A DNA stretch of 41,385 nt, taken from the NCBI GenBank assembly GCA_903902915.1, contig CAIUWR010000072.1, forward strand, positions 1 to 41,385, read 5' to 3'. The notes beneath the pieces are model-generated. The model did not search any database, was not told the origin of the DNA, and saw only the letters and a program-made list of their open reading frames with translations. Shown here in pieces: positions 8,683-16,485 of the stretch. The stretch is from an uncultured Hyphomicrobiales bacterium (GTDB lineage Bacteria; Pseudomonadota; Alphaproteobacteria; Rhizobiales; Beijerinckiaceae). Each line of letters begins with the position of its first letter. Within the stretch, counting starts at the first letter, position 1. The position numbers and the translations under genes are program-made.

Positions 8683-8977
8683 TTGTCTTTTCCTTGAAAT
8701 TCCGGGGCCTTTCGTTCGGATAGTGGCAACAACCGAGCGCTGAAGGCTTGTTTTCAAAAGTCTCGCATGGCTTATTTTCTACTGCAATGCCGTTCAGCGC
8801 AATTTATTCTGCTTGGTCCCTCCGCCCTGCAAGTTCAGTTCAAGCCCCCTTCCCTCCGCCGATTTTTATTCCTAACTTCCACAATCTCCGCTGAAACTTT
8901 TATATTCCAGGCTTCGGAAAAAGGCATTTTCTAAGCCAAAATTCGACTGGACTCCGCCCCCACGCATACGCAAGGCT

Positions 8978-9316
8978 ATGGTCGCTCTGGCACAAGGAGA
9001 TAGCCGTCCACTTCAACGGATTAAAGTTGGCTCAGTGCTGGTGAGGGAGCACGAAGGTAAGTTGCATGAGGCCTATGTCGTTCCCGATGGATTTAGCTGG
9101 CAAGGAAAGACCTATGCAAGCCTGTCGACCATCGCCCGTAAGATCACTGGCACGAAGTGGAATGGACCGCGATTCTTCGGGTTGCGGGATAACCGAGCTG
9201 ATCCGGCCGAGACTGAAAAGCCTTCCTTGGATCGAACTGTCGCTCAGAAAGGCGTTCAAGCACTGTCATCGCTCCGGCCCCGCCCGTCAAAAGCATCCAT
9301 TAGGGGCACGAAATGA
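8978..9316 (+). CDS. DUF2924 domain protein, N-terminally short
   Basis: 112-residue protein carrying the C-terminal DUF2924 core: GSVLVREHEGKLHEAYVV, then GFSWQGKTYASLSTIA and ITGTKWNGPRFFGL. Such proteins usually sit directly before large serine recombinases, as here: its TGA overlaps the recombinase ATG as ATGA. Family members are commonly about 150 residues with an additional N-terminal helical part. Here the frame is open back to about 8876 but offers no ATG before 8978, so the gene is probably 5'-truncated or uses a non-standard upstream start. Function unknown; probably an accessory of the recombinase (inference from linkage). Confidence 0.8.
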   Translation: MVALAQGDSRPLQRIKVGSVLVREHEGKLHEAYVVPDGFSWQGKTYASLSTIARKITGTKWNGPRFFGLRDNRADPAETEKPSLDRTVAQKGVQALSSLRPRPSKASIRGTK

Positions 9317-10866
9317 AGCCACCCATTATGAAGCCGATGCGCTACGCCATCTACACACGCAAGTCCACCGATCATAACCTCGATCTCGCCTTCAACTCCC
9401 TCGACGCTCAACGCGAGGCCTGCGAGGCCTATATCAAGAGCCAGGCCCATGAGGGCTGGACGCTCATTCCCGGTCACTTCGATGATGGAGCCTTCTCGGG
9501 CGCCTCCCTCGTCAGGCCAGCCCTTCAATCGCTTCTGGACCAAGTGCGCGCCCGAAAGATCGACATCATCGTCGTCTACAAGGTCGACCGCCTCACCCGT
9601 TCGCTGGCCGACTTCGCGAAACTGGTCCAACTTTTCGACGCACATGACGTCTCTTTCGTATCCGTCACCCAATCCTTCAACACGACTTCCAGCATGGGAC
9701 GACTGACCCTGAATGTGCTCCTTTCCTTCGCTCAGTTCGAACGAGAAGTCATTGGCGAGCGCGTCAGGGACAAGATCGCGGCGTCCAAGCGCCGAGGCAT
9801 TTGGGTGGGCGGCCCCGTCCCGCTTGGCTACCGAAGCGTCGACAAGAAGCTTGAGATCGTCCCGGAAGAAGCCGCACTCGTGCGCAAGATCTTCGCCGAC
9901 TACCTGCGACTGGGATCGATTGCCGAACTGGCTTCTTCTCTTGAACAGGAGGGGATCAAGCCGCGACCAAGGCTCCTTTCAAATGGCAGGACCATCGCCG
10001 CAGACCGCTTTATGGTGGGACCACTGGCGCATCTGCTGAAGAACCGGTTCTACATCGGCGATGTCGTCTTTCAGGGAGAAACACATCAAGGCGAGCACCA
10101 ACCCATTCTGGATCGCGACCTGTTCGATGCCGTACAAGCGCAACTGGCGAATGTGGCCGTGAAGCGCAGGCTCGCCAGATCGCCATCTCCCGCCATGCTC
10201 ACTGGCCTGATCTTCGATGATCGCGGCAATCCCATGACCCCAAGCCACGCGAGCAAGAAGGGGGTCCGCTACCGGTATTACGTATCTCACGCACTGCTGC
10301 AGGGGCGCAAAAACGCCGCCGGATCCATCGCCCGCGTGTCCGCGCCGGACATGGAAAGTCTGGTCATCGAGGCAGTTCGCGAACAGTTCCCTTCAGATCT
10401 GGAGAACTCTGATCACGACCTATTCCGGAAACATGTCCGGCGGATCGTCGTTCATAGACAGCTGTTGGAGATCTTCACGGGTTCGGACGACCCAAACCAG
10501 CTTACTCGACTGACAACCCCCTTCATTCCAAATGGTCCCAGACGCAAGGGGATTACAAGCTCGCCAAGCGGGCACGAATTCATCGACGCTGAAACCCGCG
10601 ACATCCTGCTCAAGGCTATTAGCCGATCACATCGCTGGATGCGATCCATCCTAGACGGCAAGATGACCTCCTTCGACGAGATCGCTGCTGCTGAAAATCT
10701 TGGCGAACGGTACGTGAGGCGTCTCGCTGTATTGGCATACCTCTCGCCAAAGATCATCCAGGCGATCGCCGATGGCGTCGCGCCGAACGGCATGAGTGTA
10801 TCGGGCCTGACGATGGCCTTGCCTCATGCTTGGGCCGAGCAGGAAGCTATGCTCGGGCTGAACTGA
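9313..10866 (+). CDS. Large serine recombinase (resolvase/recombinase family)
   Basis: 517-residue site-specific recombinase. The resolvase domain starts YAIYTRKST, placing the catalytic serine at Ser18, followed by SLDAQREACEAYI, GASLVRPAL and YKVDRLTRSLADF, all conserved catalytic-domain segments. FEREVIGERVRDK is the long E helix, and the following RRGIWVGGPVPLGY and KNRFYIGDVVFQGETH belong to the recombinase and zinc-ribbon-type C-terminal region. Length is full for the family. Translationally coupled to the DUF2924 gene. A frame-broken partial paralogue with about 90% visible identity lies at 29200-29885. It should integrate/excise the element it belongs to; att sites are not established. 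Confidence 0.93.
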   Translation: MKPPIMKPMRYAIYTRKSTDHNLDLAFNSLDAQREACEAYIKSQAHEGWTLIPGHFDDGAFSGASLVRPALQSLLDQVRARKIDIIVVYKVDRLTRSLADFAKLVQLFDAHDVSFVSVTQSFNTTSSMGRLTLNVLLSFAQFEREVIGERVRDKIAASKRRGIWVGGPVPLGYRSVDKKLEIVPEEAALVRKIFADYLRLGSIAELASSLEQEGIKPRPRLLSNGRTIAADRFMVGPLAHLLKNRFYIGDVVFQGETHQGEHQPILDRDLFDAVQAQLANVAVKRRLARSPSPAMLTGLIFDDRGNPMTPSHASKKGVRYRYYVSHALLQGRKNAAGSIARVSAPDMESLVIEAVREQFPSDLENSDHDLFRKHVRRIVVHRQLLEIFTGSDDPNQLTRLTTPFIPNGPRRKGITSSPSGHEFIDAETRDILLKAISRSHRWMRSILDGKMTSFDEIAAAENLGERYVRRLAVLAYLSPKIIQAIADGVAPNGMSVSGLTMALPHAWAEQEAMLGLN

Positions 10867-11587
10867 ACGCAGCCCAATACCCAATACTCAAACTTGATCG
10901 GGCATGTGCATGTCATCCTTGGCGGGCGCAAACCAAGCTTGTCGACAAAACCAAACCGGTCTCCGCGCGAATCGAACCAGTCTCCACAGACCCCAATTTG
11001 AAATTCCGGAAATCTGAATTTGGCGACCGGAGACCGGGGCCTAAAATCAGGCTCCGCAGCCCCTATTTCCAGTCTCCATATGTCCGGGAGACGCACAACC
11101 ACGCGAAAATCCCCCGCAAACACGGGCTTTTCAGCGGAGACCAATAGTTGGGCCAAATTACGAGAATGCGTGGCTGACGAGGAAGTCCCGCCAAACCGGT
11201 CTCCGTGACGCCCGCGCATTTACAGGGAAAATACAGGGAAATTTGCCAAAAACCGGCTCAGGACACGAGTCCGAACGGTCGCTTCGCGCCCTAAAAGGCC
11301 CGGAAATACGGGAGGTGCGTGACACCTTCCCTAGTGGCACGAACAGGGAACCAGCTGCTCGCTATCAAGGAATACGGAAGACCTCAACAGGCCACAGCAG
11401 GCATTACATTGAATCACGCATCAACATCGGATTAAGGGGGCAGGCAAGGATGGAGCCCCATCGTTTAGACCCGACCAGTCTTCCACAGGCATGGCTTTAT
11501 AGTATCCGCTATCGAGGTGACCTATAGGCAAATTACTAAGATCGTTACGTCACATAGTCTCCTGCACGACCCCGGTGTGCGCTTAGA
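10867..11587. other. Gene-free stretch downstream of recombinase, short repeats
   Basis: No convincing coding sequence. It holds two exact copies of ccaaaccggtctccg (10951-10965, 11191-11205), an inverted core cggagaccgg at 11028-11037, and a tandem tacagggaaa-type motif at 11221-11240. Similar AT-poor, repeat-bearing DNA follows recombinases of this type in rhizobial genomes (recollection, not checked). Towards its right end it merges into the diverged repeat at 11551-11594. Confidence 0.6.
10951..11205. repeat. 15-bp direct repeats plus inverted core
   Basis: ccaaaccggtctccg occurs exactly at 10951-10965 and 11191-11205. The inverted 10-bp core cggagaccgg is at 11028-11037, and a degenerate form (aaccagtctcc) lies near 10976. 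The spacing between exact copies is 240 bp. Location just downstream of the recombinase makes recombinase binding or a transcriptional site possible. Confidence 0.6.
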
Positions 11588-11594
11588 TTGAAAC
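11551..11594 (+). repeat. Diverged 44-bp repeat, copy 1
   Basis: cacatagtctcctgcacgac and the following 24 bases match 20831-20874 at about 37 of 44 positions, in the same orientation. Weaker similarity extends some 90 bp to the left of both copies. The two copies bracket the Dpp/asparaginase region. Confidence 0.55.
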
Positions 11595-11838
11595 GGGAAG
11601 CCAACAACCCCAATCGAAGCCTCTACGACAACAACAAAGAGGTCTACAGGCTCCTGCGCTATGGTGTGAACGTGAAAGTGGAGGCCAGTGTCGTCACTGA
11701 CAACATCAAGCTCATCAACTGAACGCAGCCGGACAAGAACGACTTCGCCATAGCGGAGGAGGTGATGCTGCATGGGAATCAGGAACGCCGCCCTGGTCCT
11801 CTACATCAACGGCATCGCGGTCGGCGTGATCGAGCCTC
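11588..11838 (+). pseudogene. HsdR (type I restriction endonuclease R subunit) N-terminal fragment
   Basis: Translation from 11588 gives REANNPNRSLYDNNKEVYRL, then LRYGVNVKV, and after a TGA at 11720-11722 continues TQPDKNDFAIAEEV. After a further frame change near 11790 it reads LVLYINGIAVGVIE. This matches the conserved N-terminal nuclease region of type I R subunits (LYD.N..VY.LLRYGV, KNDF.IAEEV, D.VLYVNGI..GV.ELK). The TGA stands where Trp is usual. The fragment is about 80 codons with one nonsense change and one small deletion and ends abruptly 12 bp before the neighbouring hydrolase stop. No HsdM or HsdS is present. A clear relic of a lost restriction system. Confidence 0.75.
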
Positions 11839-11850
11839 CCGGAAGTCCAT

Positions 11851-12555
11851 CTATTCTGCGGCCATCTTCAACGCGTTTCTCTCAAGACAGGAAACAGCGA
11901 GGTCAGTCGACATGATATCCCCGAACGTCAAATAGAATCCGATCAAAGCACCGTTGTGATCGAAATCCGTAGCGGCGGCATTGCCATCTGTTATCATGAC
12001 GGTCTTGAAGTTCAGCATCATGGCGTCGCGCGCTGTGGACTCACAACATACGCTGGTCACGGTGCCGGTGATGAGCACCGTGTCGATCCCATGCGAGCGG
12101 AGCACCTGTTCAAGATTCGACGATCCCTGAATAAAGGCGCTGAAGCGCAGTTTCTCGACAAAGATGTCATCCGGCTTGGCGTCAAGCTCCGCCCAAAGTT
12201 CGTAGCCCTTCGACCCCGGCGTAAGTGCTTCTATGCGCTTGCTCGTGCGATCCGGCAGTGACATTCCATGCAAGACGGACCAATCCTCAAGCGACTCTTC
12301 CCTGAACGCCGTCTGGATCCACACAACTTTGCCGCCTGTCGCACGCACCGCTTTTGCAAGCTGGTTGACGTTGGGGACGACTTCCCGCGCCATGGCGCAA
12401 GGCGAGTGGGCGACGCCCTGCAGCATGAAAGCGTTTTGCAGATCAACGACGACCAGCGCAGTCTTGGCCGGAACTAGGTCGCCATAGATATGCTCTTTGC
12501 CGCGACGTGCGATGACGCGATCAACGACAGATTGGGGAATGGAAAGCTTATGCAT
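11851..12555 (-). CDS. Isochorismatase-family cysteine hydrolase
   Basis: 234-residue cytoplasmic hydrolase of the isochorismatase superfamily. The catalytic triad is visible: Asp38 in VVVDLQNAF, Lys135 in VEKLRFSAF, and the nucleophile Cys170 in GTVTSVCCESTARDA, with the usual cis-peptide region before it. An AGGAGGTGG ribosome site stands just before ATG 12555. It is the last gene of the leftward Dpp-type operon, 27 bp after the DppD-type ATPase. Family members of this kind hydrolyse amides such as ureido, biuret-like or N-carbamoyl compounds; co-transcription with a peptide-type importer suggests it works on the imported compound. The exact substrate is unknown. Confidence 0.9.
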   Translation of the reverse strand: MHKLSIPQSVVDRVIARRGKEHIYGDLVPAKTALVVVDLQNAFMLQGVAHSPCAMAREVVPNVNQLAKAVRATGGKVVWIQTAFREESLEDWSVLHGMSLPDRTSKRIEALTPGSKGYELWAELDAKPDDIFVEKLRFSAFIQGSSNLEQVLRSHGIDTVLITGTVTSVCCESTARDAMMLNFKTVMITDGNAAATDFDHNGALIGFYLTFGDIMSTDLAVSCLERNALKMAAE

Positions 12556-12582
12556 TGAACCACCTCCTGTGCGCGTTCTTCA

Positions 12583-13584
12583 TTAGTCCTGCAAAATGCA
12601 ACAAGCCACGTGATTTGAGGACATGTGGATCGGTCGCGGTATGCTCGTCAGGCAGGCGTCAACATGCTTGCTGCAACGGGGTGCGAAGCTACAACCCGGG
12701 AGCAGGATCGAAGGGTCTGGCGGCTGGCCTGGTATAGCGTCAAGCATTGCGCCCGCTGGCTTGTCGCCAACGGAGGACGCCATGAGGCCCTTTGTGTAGG
12801 GGTGCGAGGGATTGCGCAGGACCGAATGTGCCGACCCCGTCTCAACAAATCTCCCAGCATACATAACCGCCACGTCATCGGCGATTTGAGCGCCAACCGC
12901 AAGGTCATGCGTGACGAAAATCATCGCCATTCCAAGCTCGCGCTGTAGCCGTCGTAATAGCAAAAGCACTTGTATTTGCACAGTCGCGTCAAGCGCAGTC
13001 GTGGGCTCATCCGCAAGCAGCAATTTCGGTCCGCAGGCAAGCGCAAGCGCAATCATGGCGCGCTGCCGCAAGCCGCCTGAAAGTTCGTGTGGATAGGCGC
13101 TCAACCGCTCGGCGGCACGTGGCACCTGAACCAGATCCAGCAGTTCCCTCGCCCGCAGGTTAGCGGCCTTCGAATCCATGCCCTCATGGTGTCGAAGCGT
13201 TTCGGTAATCTGCTCGCCGACCGAATAGACCGGGTCAAAGGCGTTCATGGGCTCCTGGAAAACCATCGAAACAACCGGGCCACGCAATTTCGCGAGGCGT
13301 CGCTCTGGAAGAGCGGTCATCTCATGCCCATCAAGAACGATGCGACCTTCAACCCGTGTGGATCTCTGCAAAAGGCGCATGATGGACCGAAGGGTCACGC
13401 TCTTGCCCGACCCCGATTCACCAATGATGCAGAGCACTTTTCCCGCCTCGAGCGAAAGGCTGACATCACGCACGACTTGAATATCGCGTCCCTCACGCGG
13501 GAAGGCGACGCTTAATCCTTCAACCGAGAGAAGCGGCCTCGTGACCTCTGAATGGCGTGGGAGCGACGGCCCGAAGTTCATCAT
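12583..13584 (-). CDS. Dipeptide/oligopeptide ABC transporter ATPase (DppD/OppD type)
   Basis: 333-residue ATPase. Walker A GESGSGKS is at 55-62, the signature is LSGGLRQR, Walker B is LLLADEPTTALD, and the H-loop is FVTHD. The C-terminal oligopeptide/dipeptide extension is present: NPSHPYTKGLM, then a cysteine cluster of the form PGCSFAPRC...C, characteristic of DppD/OppD proteins and thought to carry an Fe-S cluster in some. Its start overlaps the stop of the second ATPase by 4 bp, so the two ATPases are co-translated and expected to act as a heterodimer. Substrate specificity is set by the binding protein at 16482. Confidence 0.93.
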   Translation of the reverse strand: MMNFGPSLPRHSEVTRPLLSVEGLSVAFPREGRDIQVVRDVSLSLEAGKVLCIIGESGSGKSVTLRSIMRLLQRSTRVEGRIVLDGHEMTALPERRLAKLRGPVVSMVFQEPMNAFDPVYSVGEQITETLRHHEGMDSKAANLRARELLDLVQVPRAAERLSAYPHELSGGLRQRAMIALALACGPKLLLADEPTTALDATVQIQVLLLLRRLQRELGMAMIFVTHDLAVGAQIADDVAVMYAGRFVETGSAHSVLRNPSHPYTKGLMASSVGDKPAGAMLDAIPGQPPDPSILLPGCSFAPRCSKHVDACLTSIPRPIHMSSNHVACCILQD

Positions 13585-14624
13585 GCCTGCGCCGCCTTGC
13601 TGTGGCCGGAGCCAATATCCACCATATGACAGGCGGTGCTATGGCCATCGTCTGACGCCTGCTGCGTAAGGACCGGTGTCCGCACATGACAAACGCCTTC
13701 AGTGAAAGCGCAGCGGCTCGCGAAACGACAGCCCAATGGTGGATTGATGGGACTTGGTGGATCGCCGCTCAGGGGTGCGGAATCAATGCGCCTGTCAGGA
13801 TCTGTGCTCAGCCGCGAGGCGAGAAGCCCCAACGTATATGGATGTTTCGGGCGATTGAAAACAGCATCCACCGGACCGATTTCGACGATCTTCCCAAGAT
13901 ACATCACCATAACGCGATCAGACAGAAACCTCACCACATTCAAATCGTGAGAAATGAAGACATAGGTGAGAGACATGCGCTGGCGCAGTTCAATTAGCAG
14001 ATTGAGAACCTGCGCTTCGACAGATTTGTCCAGCGCTGATACCGGCTCGTCCATCACGACCAGACGAGGATCAAGACTTAGAGCGCGCGCAATATTGACC
14101 CGCTGGCGTTGCCCGCCTGACAATTCGTGCGGATAGGCGGCCGCATAACGGCGAGGTTCAAGACCGACCATATGCAGCAAGTCATTCGCGCGCGTCACCG
14201 CCTCGGCGCGTTTGACGCCATGATAAACTGGGCCGAACGTAAGAGTCTCCTCGAGGGTCAAGCGCGGATTAAGCGAAGCATAGGAGTCCTGAAACACCAT
14301 TTGAGCAGATTTGCGGAATTCGCTTCGGCTGATACCGTCGAACGTACCTACCGCCTCGCCGTCGAAGATCAGTTCGCCTGCGTCACGGCGCATAAGATCA
14401 AGAAGCACCCTCGCAAGTGTGGACTTGCCGCAACCGGATTCGCCGACCACGCCCAGGGTTTCGCGTTTGCCGATGGAGAAAGACACATCATCTACGGCGT
14501 GGAGATAGGAGCGCTTCCCCAACAGGCTGCGCCCCATGGGGAAATATTTTTTCAGCGAGCGGGCGATCAGCAGAGGCTGAACCTTGCCCCCCCTGTCCCG
14601 AGGATCAAGAGCGACGCTTTCCAT
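13581..14624 (-). CDS. Dipeptide/oligopeptide ABC transporter ATPase (DppF/OppF type)
   Basis: 347-residue ATPase. Walker A GESGCGKST is at 61-69; signature LSGGQRQR, Walker B LVVMDEPVSALD and H-loop FISHD follow. The DppF-type C-terminal region RPKHPYTLGLLAS and the cysteine-containing GCRFASRCAF are present. Start ATG 14624 overlaps the permease stop as TGATG; an upstream frame extension of 49 residues would lie inside the permease gene and lacks family character. Second ATPase of the Dpp-type importer. Confidence 0.93.
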   Translation of the reverse strand: MESVALDPRDRGGKVQPLLIARSLKKYFPMGRSLLGKRSYLHAVDDVSFSIGKRETLGVVGESGCGKSTLARVLLDLMRRDAGELIFDGEAVGTFDGISRSEFRKSAQMVFQDSYASLNPRLTLEETLTFGPVYHGVKRAEAVTRANDLLHMVGLEPRRYAAAYPHELSGGQRQRVNIARALSLDPRLVVMDEPVSALDKSVEAQVLNLLIELRQRMSLTYVFISHDLNVVRFLSDRVMVMYLGKIVEIGPVDAVFNRPKHPYTLGLLASRLSTDPDRRIDSAPLSGDPPSPINPPLGCRFASRCAFTEGVCHVRTPVLTQQASDDGHSTACHMVDIGSGHSKAAQA

Positions 14625-15529
14625 CAACGTTTCACCATCATGGCGCGTCTCAGCGCATCGCTGAGAAGATTGAGACACAGGGATGCGATGAAGATAAGCA
14701 AGCCGGGCAGGGCGACGACGAGGGGCTGCACATAAACGGACTGACGCAACGTTGAAAGCATGAGCCCCCAATCCGGCTTTGGCGGGGTGACGCCAAGGCC
14801 AAGAAAACTAAGCCCCGCCGCAAGAACGATGCTGAGACTTGTTAGGCTGCTGGCGTAAACAATCACAGGCCCAAGCACATGACCCAGCACATGAACGCGC
14901 AGAACGGCCGAAGCCGAAGCGCCGCTGGCGCGAGCCGCGTCAACAAAATCGAGGTGACGCACCTCCGTCGCTGCGGTCTCAGCGACCCGCGCGATGGGCG
15001 CGATGAAGACAAGTGTCAATGAGAAGATGGCGTTCCCCGTACCGCTACCCAGCGCTCCGGAGAGGGCGACAGCCAGCAGGACAGATGGAAACGCATAAAA
15101 CACATCCATGGTGCGCATGATGATCATGTTCACCGCGCCCCCGGCAAACCCGGCGACGAGGCCAAGCGCGCCACCAATCATCAACGCCACGAGAACCGGC
15201 GTGATCCCCATCACGAATGTCGTCTGCCCACCATAAAGCAGGCGGCTCAGCATGTCGCGGCCTAGCTCATCAGTGCCAAGAAGATGGCCAGCCGCGCCAA
15301 TCGGCTTCAATCGAGCAAGAATGCTAGCATGGTAGGGATCTGCCGGGGATATCCATGGCGCAGCGACCACGCTGGCGAGCAACACAATCAGGATCAGGCC
15401 GCAAATCACAGCCCGCCTATCGCGCAAGAGCCTGCGAGCGACCTTGGTCCAATACCCGAGCACACGAGCTTGCGCTTCTCCTTGCGAATGCGGCTGGCCC
15501 ATGTTGCTCTTGGTGATGGCGTGGGACAT
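14624..15529 (-). CDS. Dipeptide/oligopeptide ABC transporter permease (DppC/OppC type)
   Basis: 301-residue permease. An N-terminal cytoplasmic stretch precedes a first membrane segment (AVICGLILIVLLASVVAA), then the DppC signature HLLGTDELGRDMLSRLLYGG, further membrane segments, and the EAA loop FVDAARASGASASAVLRVHV. It partners the DppB-type permease whose stop lies 8 bp before its ATG at 15529. Length and motif order are normal. Confidence 0.94.
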   Translation of the reverse strand: MSHAITKSNMGQPHSQGEAQARVLGYWTKVARRLLRDRRAVICGLILIVLLASVVAAPWISPADPYHASILARLKPIGAAGHLLGTDELGRDMLSRLLYGGQTTFVMGITPVLVALMIGGALGLVAGFAGGAVNMIIMRTMDVFYAFPSVLLAVALSGALGSGTGNAIFSLTLVFIAPIARVAETAATEVRHLDFVDAARASGASASAVLRVHVLGHVLGPVIVYASSLTSLSIVLAAGLSFLGLGVTPPKPDWGLMLSTLRQSVYVQPLVVALPGLLIFIASLCLNLLSDALRRAMMVKR

Positions 15530-15537
15530 TAACGACC

Positions 15538-16485
15538 TCAGTTGCGACGGCGAATTCGCGGATCAATGGCCGTCTGGAGCAGATCGACACACAGGTTTAC
15601 TGTCACAAACAGCATTGAGAGGAGAAGGATGGATCCTTGCAGCATGGGCATATCGCGCCGCAGAATAGCGTTGCTCATCAGGAAGCCGATCCCCGGCCAG
15701 TTAAACACCGTCTCGATGAGGATCGAGCCGCCGAACAAATATCCGAGCTGTAACCCCATGACCGCCATGACTCCGGGCGCGGCATTCCTTGCAACGTGTC
15801 GCAGAACACCCGGAAAACCCAACCCTTTCGCGCGCAGCGTCTGGACGAATTCCATCGCCATAAGCTCCGCGACACGCCCACGCACCGTACGCGCGACAAT
15901 TCCCATCGGGACCAGCGACAGCGTCAGCACTGGCAGAATCAGATGTCGCAAGTCCTCCCAATTCAGGGTTATGCCACCCGGCCCCGTCCCCACGGCTGGC
16001 AGCCAGCCAAGCTGCACCGAAAACACGATCGTCATCATGATCGCGAGCCAGTAATGCGGGATGCTGATCGCGGCGATTGCAAACGTCATCGCAACACGGT
16101 CCACCAGTGTCTCGGCAAGCACACCCGAGACCAAACCCAACGCGATGCCGAGCGAAAAACCAAGCACTGCGCCACCAACAGCGATCGCCGCCGTTTTGCC
16201 CAGACCGGCTGACAGCTCATCAGCCACCGACCTTCCCGTGCTGATTGACGTACCCAGATCGCCGCTGGCGACATGTTGGAGCCAGACGAGGTATTGCACC
16301 GGCAACGGCTTGTCCAGACCATAGCTCGCACGCAACTCCATAATAGCCTCTGGCGAAGCATTATCAGGCAGCATCATCTGCAGAGGATCCCCCGGCGCAA
16401 TATGCACGAGGAGAAAGCAAATCACCGTCACGCTGAGTGCGATGGGCAAAGTGTAGAGGATGCGGCGCAGAAAATAGGCGATCAA
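15538..16485 (-). CDS. Dipeptide/oligopeptide ABC transporter permease (DppB/OppB type), TTG start
   Basis: 315-residue permease read from TTG 16485. The opening (L/M)IAYFLRRILYTLPIAL aligns directly with the usual DppB N-terminus, followed by FLLVHIAPGDPL, the Asp-containing signature. The EAA loop is FVQTLRAKGLGFPGVL. The TTG overlaps the TGA of the binding-protein gene as TTGA, a coupled arrangement like the common ATGA. A longer reading from TTG 16521 adds 12 residues inside the binding-protein gene. No in-frame ATG exists near the N-terminus, so a TTG start is required either way. Confidence 0.9.
   Translation of the reverse strand: MIAYFLRRILYTLPIALSVTVICFLLVHIAPGDPLQMMLPDNASPEAIMELRASYGLDKPLPVQYLVWLQHVASGDLGTSISTGRSVADELSAGLGKTAAIAVGGAVLGFSLGIALGLVSGVLAETLVDRVAMTFAIAAISIPHYWLAIMMTIVFSVQLGWLPAVGTGPGGITLNWEDLRHLILPVLTLSLVPMGIVARTVRGRVAELMAMEFVQTLRAKGLGFPGVLRHVARNAAPGVMAVMGLQLGYLFGGSILIETVFNWPGIGFLMSNAILRRDMPMLQGSILLLSMLFVTVNLCVDLLQTAIDPRIRRRN

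Noticed and set aside
9313-11205. CRISPR or tandem repeat array near the recombinase
   Set aside because: Only two exact 15-bp repeats and one inverted core; spacing is far too wide and irregular.
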